From positions 1 to 64,000 of the forward strand of contig NZ_CP114882.2 in NCBI RefSeq assembly GCF_027474525.2: a stretch of DNA of 64,000 nt, in the 5' to 3' direction. Under the pieces are notes generated by a model. That model made no database searches. It worked only from the letters and a program-made list of their open reading frames with translations, and had not been told where the DNA came from. This document shows positions 53,049 through 63,062 of the stretch, one piece after another (position 1 is the stretch's first letter; every line of letters starts with the position of its first letter). Position numbers and translations under genes: made by a program. Origin of the DNA: Flavobacterium lacustre (GTDB lineage: Bacteria; Bacteroidota; Bacteroidia; Flavobacteriales; Flavobacteriaceae).

Positions 53049-54419
53049 ATGTCAGCTATACTTCCGTTTTTATTCGTTTTTATTATCGCACTCGCCATTG
53101 GTATTTTCATTGGAAAACTCATTTTTTCGGCTCGTTTTCAATCTGAAAAAATTAGTCTGGAAGAAAAACTGATTGCTTCCAATTCGCAATTCGATCAATT
53201 GAAAGAACAATTAACCCGTGAAAAAATAGCTTTCGAAAAACAATTGGAAACCATAAATTCAGAAAAAGAAAGCATTCGTAATGAAAAAGACAGTCTCGCC
53301 ATTCAGCTTTCGAAAAAAGAAGTTGATTTTGATAATCTTTGGGAACGCAACAAAGAACAAAAGGACGAAGTAGAAAAATTACAAGAAAAATTTACCAAAG
53401 AATTCGAAAATCTGGCGAACAAAATATTAGACGAAAAGTCTACTAAATTTACCGAGCAGAACAAAGAGAATATGAAAAATATCTTGACGCCTTTGCAAGA
53501 TAAAATTCAGTTATTCGAAAAGAAAGTCGAAGACACCCACAAAGAAAGTATTGATTATCATGCTGCTTTACGACAACAAATTCTGGGTTTACGCGAAATG
53601 AATATTCAAATGAGCAAAGAAACCATCAACCTGACCAAGGCACTGAAAGGCGACAGCAAAATGCAAGGAAACTGGGGAGAATTGGTTTTGGAACGGGTTT
53701 TAGAAAAGTCCGGTTTAGAAAAAGGACGGGAATATGAAGTCCAACAAAGTCATGTTGCCGAAAACGGAAATCGTGTTTTTCCTGATGTAGTGATCAATCT
53801 TCCTGACGGAAAAAAGATGGTAGTCGATTCAAAAGTTTCATTGACAGCTTATGAAAAATACATTAATGAAGAGGATGACATTTTAAAAGTGGGGTATTTA
53901 AAAGAGCATGTAAATTCTATTAAACGCCATGTAGAACAACTGGGAGATAAAAATTATCAGGATTTATATCAAATTGAAAGCCCGGATTTTGTCCTGCTTT
54001 TTATTCCGATTGAACCCGCTTTTGCAATCGCGCTCAATGAAGATACCGCTTTATACAACAAAGCTTTTGAGAAAAACATTGTGATTGTAACGCCATCGAC
54101 ATTATTAGCCACATTGCGAACTATTGACAGCATGTGGGCGAATCAAAAACAACAGGAAAACGCTTTTGAAATTGCGCGACAAGCTGGTGCTTTGTATGAT
54201 AAATTTGAAGGTTTTGTGGCTGATTTAATCCGAATTGGAAAGAAAATAGACGAAAGTAAAACGGAATACAGCGGCGCCATGAACAAACTGGTAGAAGGAA
54301 AAGGCAATTTGATTACAAGTGTCGAAAAATTGAAAAAAATGGGAGCCAAAGCTAAAAAAGCACTTCCGGAAAACATACTAAACAGAGCTGAAAAGGGCGA
54401 TAACCAACTTTTAAATTAA
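53049..54419 (+). CDS. rmuC: DNA recombination protein RmuC
   Basis: The 456-residue protein has an N-terminal membrane segment (about 5-24), a long coiled coil (about 35-170, rich in Glu/Lys) and the RmuC nuclease-like domain: KMQGNWGELVLERVLEKSGLEKGREY, PDVVINLPDGKKMVVDSKVSL, and LLFIPIEPAFAIALNED. It limits DNA inversion between short repeats in E. coli. It is 6 bp upstream of a small membrane protein gene and the thioesterase, so a three-gene operon is likely. Confidence 0.95.
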   Translation: MSAILPFLFVFIIALAIGIFIGKLIFSARFQSEKISLEEKLIASNSQFDQLKEQLTREKIAFEKQLETINSEKESIRNEKDSLAIQLSKKEVDFDNLWERNKEQKDEVEKLQEKFTKEFENLANKILDEKSTKFTEQNKENMKNILTPLQDKIQLFEKKVEDTHKESIDYHAALRQQILGLREMNIQMSKETINLTKALKGDSKMQGNWGELVLERVLEKSGLEKGREYEVQQSHVAENGNRVFPDVVINLPDGKKMVVDSKVSLTAYEKYINEEDDILKVGYLKEHVNSIKRHVEQLGDKNYQDLYQIESPDFVLLFIPIEPAFAIALNEDTALYNKAFEKNIVIVTPSTLLATLRTIDSMWANQKQQENAFEIARQAGALYDKFEGFVADLIRIGKKIDESKTEYSGAMNKLVEGKGNLITSVEKLKKMGAKAKKALPENILNRAEKGDNQLLN

Positions 54420-54425
54420 TCAACA

Positions 54426-54791
54426 ATGAAACGGATTTTAGGAATTATTGCAGGAATCATCGCATTGGGACTCGTTAGTTATTTTGCCTTTATTTATTAT
54501 GTTCCTTACAGCGAAGGGATTCGTTCCGGTGAATTAATCAAGCTGAGTCATAAAGGAATAGCCCTGAAAACTTGGGAAGGCGAATTGAGCCAAGGAATTT
54601 CGGGTGCGCAGATTTTCAGTTTTTCGGTTTTAGACAGTGATGCAAAAGTAATTGAGGACCTGAAAGGATTGCAAGGTCGTTATGTAAAACTAACTTATGT
54701 AGAGCGTTACAAAACGTTTTCCTGGTGGGGAGAAACCCGCTATTTCATCACTTCCGTACATCCGGAAACATCACCATTTAAAATACAATAA
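54426..54791 (+). CDS. Small membrane-anchored hypothetical protein
   Basis: The 121-residue protein has one N-terminal membrane helix (about 4-24, ILGIIAGIIALGLVSYFAFI) and a small soluble domain: GIRSGELIKLSHKGIALKTWEGEL, then LQGRYVKLTYVERYKTFSWWGETRY. It belongs to a conserved Bacteroidetes family sometimes misnamed 6-phosphogluconate dehydrogenase, without any dehydrogenase motif. The location between rmuC and a thioesterase (gaps of 6 and 2 bp) is conserved in my memory of related genomes. The function is unknown. Confidence 0.8.
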   Translation: MKRILGIIAGIIALGLVSYFAFIYYVPYSEGIRSGELIKLSHKGIALKTWEGELSQGISGAQIFSFSVLDSDAKVIEDLKGLQGRYVKLTYVERYKTFSWWGETRYFITSVHPETSPFKIQ

Positions 54792-54793
54792 AT

Positions 54794-55342
54794 ATGAATA
54801 CGGGTTTTAAAACTGTCGCTTCTTCTCATATTACGATTTCAGAATTAATGTTGCCTTCGCATACTAATTTCAGCGGAAAAATTCATGGTGGCTATATTTT
54901 ATCTCTATTGGATCAAATTGCCTTTGCCTGTGCCTCTAAATTCTCCGGGAATTATTGCGTAACGGCTTCTGTTGACACGGTCAATTTTTTGAAACCTATT
55001 GAAGTTGGCGAATTGGTAACTATGAAAGCGAGTGTGAATTATGTGGGCAAAAGTTCCATGATTATTGGTATTCGTGTCGAAGCGGAAAATATTCAAACGG
55101 GAGCGATTAAACATTGTAACTCCTCCTATTTTACAATGGTTGCCAAAGATAATGATGGAAAAAGTGTTTCTGTACCGGGATTAATTATCTCGAATCTTGC
55201 CGAAGTTCGACGGTTTAGCAATTGCATCAAGCATATCGCTTTAAAAAAAGAACGAGAATTACACGAAGAAGAATTCAACCACAGCTCTTCGGAAACCTTG
55301 GCAAGCTTTAGTAAATACAATGTTAAATTAGAGTTGAAATAG
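54794..55342 (+). CDS. Acyl-CoA thioesterase, hotdog fold (YciA/BFIT type)
   Basis: The 182-residue protein hydrolyses acyl-CoA to free acid and CoA. The first hotdog motif is NFSGKIHGGYILSLLDQIAFACASKFSG, where the helix residues HGG and Asp near 39 make the active site. TASVDTVNFLKPIEVGELVTMKASV and SSYFTMVAKD follow. The C-terminal 40 residues are a charged tail. Last gene of the rmuC operon. Confidence 0.93.
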   Translation: MNTGFKTVASSHITISELMLPSHTNFSGKIHGGYILSLLDQIAFACASKFSGNYCVTASVDTVNFLKPIEVGELVTMKASVNYVGKSSMIIGIRVEAENIQTGAIKHCNSSYFTMVAKDNDGKSVSVPGLIISNLAEVRRFSNCIKHIALKKERELHEEEFNHSSSETLASFSKYNVKLELK

Positions 55343-55371
55343 ATACAATCACTTTTCGATTCAAAAGAAAT

Positions 55372-55412
55372 GCTTCAATCTTCCAAAAACCTATTGGGAT
55401 TGAAGCCTTTTT
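55372..55412 (+). terminator. Terminator after the thioesterase gene
   Basis: GCTTCAATC/GATTGAAGC stem with an internal CCAA/TTGG helix and T run. Confidence 0.8.
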
Positions 55413-55492
55413 TATTAAAACTTTAGGACCATTCTCTCTTTTTGATATCAATAAAATTGCGTAACTTTAAGTAATTTAATTCATATTCCGCT

Positions 55493-56032
55493 ATGAAAAA
55501 AATTACGCTACTACTCCTTCTATTTGTATCTGTTACAAATCTGGCTCAAGAACGATTGATAACTACTGCAGGAATCATCAATTTTGAAGCTTCTATACCT
55601 TTTTTTGAAGAGGTAAAAGCGACAAATGATAAGACTATTTGCATCCTTGAACTAAAATCCAGCAAGTTGACTTGTGTCGCAATAATCAAGAACTTCAATT
55701 TCAAAAGAGCCTTAATGCAGACTCATTTTAATGAAAATTATTTAGAAAGTCACCAATATCCAAAAGCTGTTTTTAAAGGAAAAATAGAAAAATTTGATTT
55801 AAGAAATATCGATTCGGAGGCGAAAGATTATACCATCAAAGGCAAACTGGAAATTCATGGCGTAACAAAATTTATAGTGGTCGGAGCCAAAATCAAAAAA
55901 GCAGGAGAAGGAATAGAATTGATTTCAGAATTCGATTTGAATACGGATGATTTTAAAATTGAAATCCCTTTTATAGTTCGAAGCAAAATATCCAAAACAG
56001 TCAACACCCAAATTATTTGTGTTTTACAATAA
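55493..56032 (+). CDS. Secreted YceI family protein
   Basis: The 179-residue protein has a signal peptide (1-18, ending TNLAQ). The YceI lipocalin-like domain has ITTAGIINFEASIPFFEEV, QTHFNENYLESHQYPKAVFKG and the LEIHGVTKFIVVGAKI block. It should bind polyprenyl quinones or other isoprenoids in the periplasm. Compared with the cytoplasmic copy at 6290 it lacks HSEIGFKVKHM. Its last 20 bp overlap the convergent gene at 56013. Confidence 0.9.
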   Translation: MKKITLLLLLFVSVTNLAQERLITTAGIINFEASIPFFEEVKATNDKTICILELKSSKLTCVAIIKNFNFKRALMQTHFNENYLESHQYPKAVFKGKIEKFDLRNIDSEAKDYTIKGKLEIHGVTKFIVVGAKIKKAGEGIELISEFDLNTDDFKIEIPFIVRSKISKTVNTQIICVLQ

Positions 56033-56945
56033 ATTTAGTTAAACAATCTTTAAGTGCAAGTTGTAAACTTTTATATTTGAACTCAAAGCCTGTTTTTTCA
56101 ATTTTATCAGACGAAACCCTTAAACCGGTGAGTACAATTATGGCCATTTCTCCCATTACAATTTTTAGTACAAAAGCAGGAACATTAGGCAACCAAATGG
56201 AATACCCCAGTACTCGCGCTAACGTTCGTGAAAAAACAGCATTGGTTGTTCCGTCATTGATTGCGGCATTATAAGGCCCCTGCATTTTAGGATTTGAAAT
56301 CGCTTGCAGATAAATCGAACACAGATCATGAATGTGAATCCACGGCATGAATTGTTCACCGGAACCCAAAGCTGAGCCCAATCTGAGCTTAAAAATTGGA
56401 AGCAATTTTTTCAAGAAACCATCATTTTTTCCCAACACTAAACCTGTTCTAATTTGAACAGTTCGTATGCCTAATTCCGTTATAGCTCGTGTGGCTAATT
56501 CCCATTTTTGACAGGTAACACCCAGAAAATCATTAGCTGCAGGTGTATTCTCAGCACAAATTTGTTTACCATTCAGCGCTCCATAAATACCAATTCCTGA
56601 AGCCGAAACAAAAGCTTCCACTTTCTTGTCATGTTTTTTCAAAACCGAAGCAATCAGCTGAATGGATTGTTCTCTACTCGCAATTATTTCCGCTTTTCGC
56701 TCGTCTGTCCATTTTTTATCTGCTATATTTTCTCCGGCCAGATGTATAATGTAATCCGCATTGAGTACTGCTGCTTCTTCGATACTGTTTTGAGATACAT
56801 CCCATATATAGTAGGAAATAGTATCTGTATTTTTTTTGCTGGTTCTGCTAAGAATCGAAACAGAATATCCTTTTTCAAGCAACATTGCTGTCAAATAGCG
56901 CCCAATAAATCCAGTACCTCCCGTCAATAATACATTTTTTTTCAT
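56013..56945 (-). CDS. TIGR01777 family NAD-dependent epimerase-like protein
   Basis: The protein has 310 residues from the ATG at 56945, where MKKNVLLTGGTGFIGRYLTAMLLEKG starts the extended SDR Rossmann fold (an ATG at 56966 adds seven residues). The TIGR01777/YfcH signature is visible in IIHLAGENIADKKWTDERKAEIIASR, QTRTGLVLG-like RTGLVLGKNDG and PWIHIHDLCSIYLQAI. Substrate unknown; in many proteobacteria this family is found near cryptochromes, as it is here. It diverges from the TetR gene over a perfect palindrome. Confidence 0.9.
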   Translation of the reverse strand: MKKNVLLTGGTGFIGRYLTAMLLEKGYSVSILSRTSKKNTDTISYYIWDVSQNSIEEAAVLNADYIIHLAGENIADKKWTDERKAEIIASREQSIQLIASVLKKHDKKVEAFVSASGIGIYGALNGKQICAENTPAANDFLGVTCQKWELATRAITELGIRTVQIRTGLVLGKNDGFLKKLLPIFKLRLGSALGSGEQFMPWIHIHDLCSIYLQAISNPKMQGPYNAAINDGTTNAVFSRTLARVLGYSIWLPNVPAFVLKIVMGEMAIIVLTGLRVSSDKIEKTGFEFKYKSLQLALKDCLTKFIVKHK

Positions 56946-56984
56946 AACACGTGCATTAGGTATCAATTAATCCTATACAAATAT

Positions 56985-57000
56985 AACAAAATATTTTGTT
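56985..57000. promoter_or_regulatory. Perfect 16-bp palindrome, candidate TetR operator
   Basis: AACAAAATATTTTGTT, an unbroken palindrome in the 118-bp gap between the divergent TIGR01777 and TetR genes. It lies 64 bp from the TetR start codon and 40 bp from the other start codon. Size and position suit a homodimeric TetR-type regulator controlling both sides; this is inference. Confidence 0.6.
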
Positions 57001-57063
57001 TAACTATATTAATAATTCATTAAACATTACGTACCTTTATACTCTAATTAAAATAGAATTAAA

Positions 57064-57723
57064 ATGGCAACTAAAAAATCTCCTTTATCCAAAGACAAAA
57101 TTGTTTCAATGTATATGAATTATACTTTAGAACACAATGAAAAGCCGAAGTCTGTATTTCATTTCACTAAGATAAATGATTTTACTGAAGCTGAATTTTA
57201 CATCTATTTTGGCAATTTAGAGATCATCGAAAAAGAAATATTCAATATGTTTTTTGACAAAACCATTGAATTACTGAATAAAAATACCGATTACGAAACC
57301 TACGACATGAAAAGTAAGTTGCTCAGTTTCTATTTTACTTTTTTCGAATTGGTAACAGCGAACAGAAGTTATGTGGTATTGACATTGAAACAACATCAAA
57401 ATCAGTTGAAAAATGTAATGATTTTGTCTGATTTGAGAAAGAAATTCAAAAGCTATATTTCAGAAATTATCACCGACGATTTCAGAACACAACAAGAAAA
57501 GTTGCAAGAATTTCAAGAAAAAGCGACTACAGAATCGTTTTGGTTTCAATTTTTACTAACCATCAAATTTTGGCTCGATGATTCATCAGCCGCGTTTGAA
57601 AAAACTGATATTTATATCGAAAAATCCGTAAAAGCATCATTTGAATTGATGAATATCACTCCTATTGACAGCTTAATTGACTTTGGAAAATTCATTTTCA
57701 AAGAAAAAATCTACAACAAATAA
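57064..57723 (+). CDS. TetR-family transcriptional regulator
   Basis: The 219-residue protein has an N-terminal helix-turn-helix (MYMNYTLEHNEKPKSVFHFTKINDFTEAEFYIYFGNL, starting at about residue 14) and a helical C-terminal ligand/dimer domain. The HTH is atypical in its spacing, but EAEFYIYFGNLEIIEKEIF is the usual TetR end-of-HTH pattern. The gene abuts the ABC1 kinase gene (no gap), so they share a transcript. A palindrome at 56985 is the likely operator. It may sense an envelope or redox signal; ligand unknown. Confidence 0.82.
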   Translation: MATKKSPLSKDKIVSMYMNYTLEHNEKPKSVFHFTKINDFTEAEFYIYFGNLEIIEKEIFNMFFDKTIELLNKNTDYETYDMKSKLLSFYFTFFELVTANRSYVVLTLKQHQNQLKNVMILSDLRKKFKSYISEIITDDFRTQQEKLQEFQEKATTESFWFQFLLTIKFWLDDSSAAFEKTDIYIEKSVKASFELMNITPIDSLIDFGKFIFKEKIYNK

Positions 57724-59031
57724 ATGAAAACAATCGATTATATTCCAACTTCAAAAATTGAAAGAGCCTCAAAACTGGTGCAAACCGGTGCAAAAGTAGG
57801 TGTGAATTATTTGAAATATTACGGCGAAAAAATGGTCAATTCTGATTTGACACGTGATAAACTCAACGAAGACAATGCCGAAGATATTTATGACGGACTA
57901 AAAAGCTTAAAGGGCAGCGCACTCAAAGTCGCGCAAATGTTAAGCATGGACAAAAGTTTTCTGCCTCAAGCGTATGTAGAAAAATTTTCTTTGTCGCAGT
58001 TTTCGGTTCCACCATTATCTGCTCCATTAGTTTTAAAGACCTTCAAAACTAATTTCGGAAAAACACCTTACGAGATTTTTGACGAATTTAATGCGAATTC
58101 TGTTAATGCGGCCAGTATTGGACAAGTGCATTTGGCCGTGAAAAACGGAAAAAAATTAGCCGTGAAAATTCAATATCCGGGTGTTGCCAATAGTATTTCA
58201 TCTGATTTGGCTTTGGTAAAACCTATTGCCATCCGAATGTTCAACCTGCAAGGAAAAGATTCCGACAAATATTTTAAGGAAGTTGAAGACAAACTGATTG
58301 AGGAAACCAATTATTTATTGGAACTCAAACAAAGTCAAGAAGTAGTAGAAGCCTGTAAAAAAATTGAGAATCTGGTATTTCCTAATTACTATCCGAAATT
58401 TTCTTCTGAGAAAATAATCACCATGGATTGGATGACAGGAATTCACCTTTCTGAATATACCGCAAAAAATACCAATCAGGAATCGGCGAACGCCATTGGT
58501 CAGGCACTTTGGGATTTTTACATGTATCAAATTCATATTTTAAGAAAAGTACATGCTGATCCACATCCCGGAAACTTTTTGGTTAATGATCAAAACCAGT
58601 TGGTTGCTTTGGATTTTGGATGTATGAAAAAAATACCGAGCGATTTCTATATTCCTTATTTTGAATTAATTGACAAAAAAGTAATCGACAACAAGCAATT
58701 GTTCAGCGATAAACTTTTTGAGTTAGAAATCCTGAGAGTGGATGATTCTGAAGAAGAAATCAAGTATTTCACCCAAATGTTTTATGATTTATTGTCTTTG
58801 TTTACCAAACCTTTTCAGGAAGAAAATTTCGATTTTTCGGATGCCGTTTTCTTTGAAAACATAGCACAATTGGGCGAACGCTTTTCGAAAGACACTAATT
58901 TGAGAAAAATGAATGGCAACCGAGGTTCGAAACATTTTATCTATATGAACCGAACATTCTTTGGTTTATACAATTTAATGTTTGACTTGAAAGCTACGAT
59001 TGTGGTGAATCAATATAAGAAATACGAATAA
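57724..59031 (+). CDS. ABC1/UbiB-type atypical kinase
   Basis: The 435-residue kinase-like protein of the AarF/UbiB/ADCK family has the KxGQ-like [12 protein letters not shown] (about 62-73), the Ala-rich nucleotide loop [10 protein letters not shown] (about 137-146) and the catalytic [10 protein letters not shown] (Asp279, Asn284), then LDFGCMK (Asp297). Members affect isoprenoid-quinone synthesis or lipid homeostasis through ATPase activity rather than protein kinase activity. The operon with a photolyase cluster is unusual and suggests a link to quinone or flavin redox damage. Confidence 0.93.
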   Translation: MKTIDYIPTSKIERASKLVQTGAKVGVNYLKYYGEKMVNSDLTRDKLNEDNAEDIYDGLKSLKGSALKVAQMLSMDKSFLPQAYVEKFSLSQFSVPPLSAPLVLKTFKTNFGKTPYEIFDEFNANSVNAASIGQVHLAVKNGKKLAVKIQYPGVANSISSDLALVKPIAIRMFNLQGKDSDKYFKEVEDKLIEETNYLLELKQSQEVVEACKKIENLVFPNYYPKFSSEKIITMDWMTGIHLSEYTAKNTNQESANAIGQALWDFYMYQIHILRKVHADPHPGNFLVNDQNQLVALDFGCMKKIPSDFYIPYFELIDKKVIDNKQLFSDKLFELEILRVDDSEEEIKYFTQMFYDLLSLFTKPFQEENFDFSDAVFFENIAQLGERFSKDTNLRKMNGNRGSKHFIYMNRTFFGLYNLMFDLKATIVVNQYKKYE

Positions 59032-59032
59032 A

Positions 59033-59167
59033 TTGAAAAAGGAAAATCTGCCCACAAAGGTCTGTTTGGTTTGCAAACGACCTTTTACCTGGCGGAAAAA
59101 ATGGGAAAAAGTTTGGGAAGAAGTTAAATATTGTAGCGAAAAATGCAGCAGAAACAAAAAGGGTTAG
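59033..59167 (+). CDS. DUF2256 small cysteine-rich protein
   Basis: Only 44 residues, too short for ordinary gene finders, and starting with TTG one base after the kinase stop. It has two Cys pairs: CLVC (residues 11 and 14) and CSEKC (34 and 38), with [19 protein letters not shown] between them, the DUF2256 signature. This small zinc-ribbon-like family is known next to cryptochromes and photolyases. It overlaps the start of the DASH cryptochrome gene by 25 bp. The function is unknown. The frame is intact. Confidence 0.82.
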   Translation: MKKENLPTKVCLVCKRPFTWRKKWEKVWEEVKYCSEKCSRNKKG

Positions 59168-60447
59168 TTTGGTTTAGAAATAATTTAAGAGTCCATGACA
59201 ATGCGTCATTAACTCAGGCAATTCAAGAAAATGAAACTGTAATAGCCGTATATTGTTTCGATCCCAGACATTTTGAAAAAGATGCTTTCGGATTTAAAAA
59301 AACCGAAAAATACAGAGCTCAATTTTTGATTGAATCGGTAAATGAGTTAAAAACAAATCTGGAAAAAATTAATATTTCTCTTTTTGTTTATCACGATACA
59401 CCCGAGAACAGTATTAGCGCTTTCGCAAAAGAGCATCAGATTAATACGATTTATTTTCAGGAAGAATGGACTAGTGAGGAAGTTGAAGTTAGTGCTAATT
59501 TGAGAACCCAATTACAAACAACGGTTACTTTTACGACCCATTACGACCAGTTTTTATTTCATCCTGATGATATTCCTTTTGATTTAAATAGCATTCCAAA
59601 AGTTTTTACGCAGTTTAGAACGCTATGTGAAAACCGAGTAAAAATAAGACCTATTTCGGTTTTGAGTTCTTTGGATAAACAAAATTTAATTGCCAATAGT
59701 ACACTAATTCCTTCCCTGACCGATTTAGGACTGGATACATTTACAAAGGATATGAGAACTGCTTTTCCTTTTCGAGGTGGCGAAAATCAAGCCTTAAAGC
59801 GAATGGAGCATTATTTTTGGGACACCGAAAAATTAAGCGTTTACAAATCCACCCGAAACGGATTGATTGGCACCGATTTTAGTTCAAAATTTTCGCCTTG
59901 GCTGGCTAATGGTTCCATTTCGGCAAAGATGATTTATTGGGAAATCATGCAATATGAACAACAAATCGTCCGAAACGATTCGACCTATTGGCTGATTTTC
60001 GAATTGATTTGGAGAGATTATTTCAAATACGTCTCGATGCAATATGGGAATTCTATTTTTAAAATTGGTGGAATTTTAGACAAAAACTATGATTGGAAAA
60101 CCAATACAGCTGAAGTCAGCAATTGGATTAACGGGAATACGCCGGAACCGTTTGTGAATGCAAATATGATAGAATTGCAACAAACAGGCTGGATGAGCAA
60201 TCGAGGTCGACAAAATGTAGCTTCGTATTTTGCTAAAAACCTGCTTCTGGATTGGCGCATTGGAGCAGCTTATTTTGAATCGCTTTTGATTGATTATGAT
60301 GTTCATAGCAATTATGGCAATTGGATGTATGTTTCCGGAGTTGGCAATGATCCGAGGGATCGAAAATTCAATATTAAGTTACAAGCAGAGAATTACGACA
60401 AACAATCAAAGTTTCAACAATTATGGCTGCAACAACAATTATTTTAG
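59143..60447 (+). CDS. DASH-type cryptochrome/photolyase
   Basis: The 434-residue flavoprotein repairs UV-induced pyrimidine dimers in single-stranded DNA and loops, or senses blue light. The N-terminal photolyase domain starts [18 protein letters not shown]. The FAD domain has [45 protein letters not shown] and [30 protein letters not shown]. In DASH proteins the antenna is MTHF and FAD is the cofactor; the GTP cyclohydrolase gene downstream supplies folate. It overlaps the DUF2256 gene. Confidence 0.93.
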   Translation: MQQKQKGLVWFRNNLRVHDNASLTQAIQENETVIAVYCFDPRHFEKDAFGFKKTEKYRAQFLIESVNELKTNLEKINISLFVYHDTPENSISAFAKEHQINTIYFQEEWTSEEVEVSANLRTQLQTTVTFTTHYDQFLFHPDDIPFDLNSIPKVFTQFRTLCENRVKIRPISVLSSLDKQNLIANSTLIPSLTDLGLDTFTKDMRTAFPFRGGENQALKRMEHYFWDTEKLSVYKSTRNGLIGTDFSSKFSPWLANGSISAKMIYWEIMQYEQQIVRNDSTYWLIFELIWRDYFKYVSMQYGNSIFKIGGILDKNYDWKTNTAEVSNWINGNTPEPFVNANMIELQQTGWMSNRGRQNVASYFAKNLLLDWRIGAAYFESLLIDYDVHSNYGNWMYVSGVGNDPRDRKFNIKLQAENYDKQSKFQQLWLQQQLF

Positions 60448-60455
60448 AACAATAG

Positions 60456-61940
60456 ATGAATCACAATCGAAATCATATTAATGTAGTTTGGTTCAAAAGA
60501 GACCTGCGTTTGCTGGATAACGAGGCGATTTACAATGCCATTCAATCAAATAAGCCAACGTTGTTGCTTTATGTTTTTGAAAATTCGTTAGAAAATGATC
60601 CGCATTACAACGCAAGACATTGGAATTTCATCAAACAATCTATTGTAGATATCAACAAACAATTGGCTGCTTTTAACACCAAGATATTGAGCGTTTCCGG
60701 TGAAGTAATTGCTGCTTTTAATAGCATTCAGGAAAATTATCGAATAGATACCGTGTATTCGCATCAGGAAACTGGGTTGAAAATCACATATGAAAGAGAT
60801 AAATCCTTCAAAAGATTTTGTAAAAACAATCGAATTGAATGGGTTGAAAATGTGAATAACGGCATTTTTAGAGCGTTAAAAAACAGAAGCAACTGGGTGG
60901 AAAAATGGGAAAATTACATGAATGCATCTCAATTTACGTTCAACCCAACTGCTGAAAACTTCTTGAATACAGATGCGATTCTGGAATTAGAAAATAGCTT
61001 AGAAAAACCCAATTTATACACTATTCCGGATACCGTTTTTCAAAAAGGAGGATTCACCATGGCCAATAAATACCTGGACAGTTTTTTTAACGAACGCTAT
61101 CACGGCTATAGTTCTAATATTTCAAAACCATTATTAGCCAGAAAAAGTTGCAGCCGATTATCACCTTACATCGCTTGGGGAAATCTATCCTCAAGACAGG
61201 TTTTACAAAAAGCAGCGACATTCCGGTTGACGTGTACGGATAAAAAACAAATTGATTCTTTCGTTTCGAGATTGACTTGGCAAGCGCATTTTATTCAAAA
61301 GTTTGAAATGGAGGAAATCATGGAGTTTGAAAGTGTCAATAAAGGATTTCATTCATTGAAAAAGAAAGTCAATGAGAACTATATTGAAGCTTGGAAAACC
61401 GGACAAACAGGATTTCCGCTGATTGATGCCTGCATGCGTTGTTTGAACGAAACCGGCTATCTAAACTTTAGAATGCGCGCGATGTTAGTTTCTTTTTTTA
61501 CCCATAATTTATGGCAGCCTTGGCAGGAAGCTACCCAACATTTGTCGCAAATGTTTCTGGATTTTGAGCCGGGCATTCATTTTCCTCAATTGCAGATGCA
61601 AGCCGGAGAAACAGGCATCAATATGTTGCGCATTTACAACCCGATAAAAAACAGTTATGAACACGATCCTGAAGGGGAATTTATAAAGAAATGGGTACCC
61701 GAATTGCGCGATTTACCCAAACAGTTCATCCATGACCCATCGAAAATGACTTATCTGGACCAAAAATTCAGTGGTTTTGAACTGGGTGTTCATTACCCGA
61801 AACCCATTGTAAATATGGAAAGAACCCGAAAATTTGCCAGTGATTTTTTATGGGGAATGAAAAAAAACCCTTTAGTAAAAGAAGAAAGTTTCCGGATTTT
61901 GAAACTGCACACCATGGCCGATATTGGCGACAGTGAATAA
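60456..61940 (+). CDS. Deoxyribodipyrimidine photolyase / cryptochrome-family protein (second)
   Basis: The 494-residue second photolyase starts [20 protein letters not shown]. The FAD-binding region shows [36 protein letters not shown], and [28 protein letters not shown]. It has an N-terminal extension of only a few residues. It differs from the DASH protein in length and in most positions outside the FAD pocket, so it is another class. It begins 8 bp after the DASH stop. Light-driven repair of cyclobutane dimers is likely. Confidence 0.9.
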   Translation: MNHNRNHINVVWFKRDLRLLDNEAIYNAIQSNKPTLLLYVFENSLENDPHYNARHWNFIKQSIVDINKQLAAFNTKILSVSGEVIAAFNSIQENYRIDTVYSHQETGLKITYERDKSFKRFCKNNRIEWVENVNNGIFRALKNRSNWVEKWENYMNASQFTFNPTAENFLNTDAILELENSLEKPNLYTIPDTVFQKGGFTMANKYLDSFFNERYHGYSSNISKPLLARKSCSRLSPYIAWGNLSSRQVLQKAATFRLTCTDKKQIDSFVSRLTWQAHFIQKFEMEEIMEFESVNKGFHSLKKKVNENYIEAWKTGQTGFPLIDACMRCLNETGYLNFRMRAMLVSFFTHNLWQPWQEATQHLSQMFLDFEPGIHFPQLQMQAGETGINMLRIYNPIKNSYEHDPEGEFIKKWVPELRDLPKQFIHDPSKMTYLDQKFSGFELGVHYPKPIVNMERTRKFASDFLWGMKKNPLVKEESFRILKLHTMADIGDSE

Positions 61941-61989
61941 TTGTTCCATAGAAAATTTAAATCAATAGTAATTTTAATTAAAAAATATC

Positions 61990-62274
61990 GTGACTACAAA
62001 AAAAGAACTTACCGATATCGATAAAGACCGAATTATAGAAATGGCATGGGAAGACCGAACTACATTTGATGCTATTTTACTGCAATTTGGATTAAAAGAA
62101 CAAGAAGTAATCGACCTAATGCGGGCAGAAATGAAACGGTCCAGCTTCAAGATGTGGCGCGAACGCGTTCAAGGGCGAAAAACAAAGCACGAAAAATTGA
62201 GAGATTTTAGAGAAGGCCGTTTTAAATGCTCTATGCAAAGACAAATAAACAACAACAAAATTGCCAAAAGATAG
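61990..62274 (+). CDS. TIGR03643 family protein
   Basis: The 94-residue protein starts with GTG at 61990. The sequence DIDKDRIIEMAWEDRTTFDAIL, FGLKEQEVIDLMRAEMKRSSFKMWRERV and GRKTKHEKLRDFREGRFKC matches a conserved bacterial family known to me as TIGR03643, often encoded beside photolyases. It is helical and basic. A nucleic-acid-binding role is possible. Gaps: 49 bp to the photolyase, 68 bp to the SDR gene. Confidence 0.8.
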   Translation: MTTKKELTDIDKDRIIEMAWEDRTTFDAILLQFGLKEQEVIDLMRAEMKRSSFKMWRERVQGRKTKHEKLRDFREGRFKCSMQRQINNNKIAKR

Positions 62275-62342
62275 GTGGCGCTTTTGAGATTAAACTAACT
62301 ATAAACCTAATAAATTTTTAAATAACAGATTGAATAATACAT

Positions 62343-63026
62343 ATGAGAAACATAGTAATCATTGGCGGAAGCAAAGGAATTGGAAGTGCTATTTTATTGC
62401 AACAATTAGAAAATAATAAAGTATATAACATCAGTAGAACCGCTCCGGAAGTTTCGCATCCTAATTTAGTGCATTTCCCGATTGATATGCTGCAGGACGC
62501 TTTACCGGAAATTGAAGCCGTCGATGTTTTAATTTACTGTCCGGGTTCGATTACACTGAAACCAATTTCAAATTTGAGCATTGATGATTTCAGAACTGAT
62601 TTTGAAATCAATGTGATCGGTGCTGTAAAAGCCATTCAGAAATATTTACCAAATTTGAAAAAAGGACAAAATCCATCGATTATTTTGTTCAGCACAGTAG
62701 CAGCAAAACTAGGAATGCCATTCCACGCCAGTATTGCCACCGCAAAAGCAGGAGTTGAAGGTTTAGTGAAATCGTTAGGAGCAGAATTAGCATCGGTAGT
62801 ACGCATCAATGCCATAGCTCCTACGATCACTGAAACTACCCTTTCAGCAGGAATTTTAAGAAATGACCGAATGAAAGAAAACATGACAGAGCGCCACCCG
62901 ATGAAAGGGTATTTGAAACCGGTTGAAGTCGCACAAATGGCCAACTTTCTGATATCAGAAAATGCGAAGTCTATATCAGGACAAGTATTCGAAATGGATT
63001 ACGGCATTGTCACTTTTAAAATATAA
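62343..63026 (+). CDS. Atypical SDR oxidoreductase of the photolyase cluster
   Basis: The 227-residue short-chain dehydrogenase-like protein has NAD-binding GGSKGIGSA (8-16), IYCPGSI (64-70) in place of NNAG, and Ser117 in LFSTVAA. At the catalytic loop HASIATAKAG the Lys135 is present but the usual Tyr four residues before it is replaced by Ile131. Loss of the Tyr suggests a non-classical reductase or a structural function. The end SGQVFEMDYGIV is family-like. It lies within the photolyase operon, 36 bp before folE. Confidence 0.85.
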   Translation: MRNIVIIGGSKGIGSAILLQQLENNKVYNISRTAPEVSHPNLVHFPIDMLQDALPEIEAVDVLIYCPGSITLKPISNLSIDDFRTDFEINVIGAVKAIQKYLPNLKKGQNPSIILFSTVAAKLGMPFHASIATAKAGVEGLVKSLGAELASVVRINAIAPTITETTLSAGILRNDRMKENMTERHPMKGYLKPVEVAQMANFLISENAKSISGQVFEMDYGIVTFKI

Positions 63027-63062
63027 AAACTAAACCCATTTAATATAGAAGACCAAAACAGC

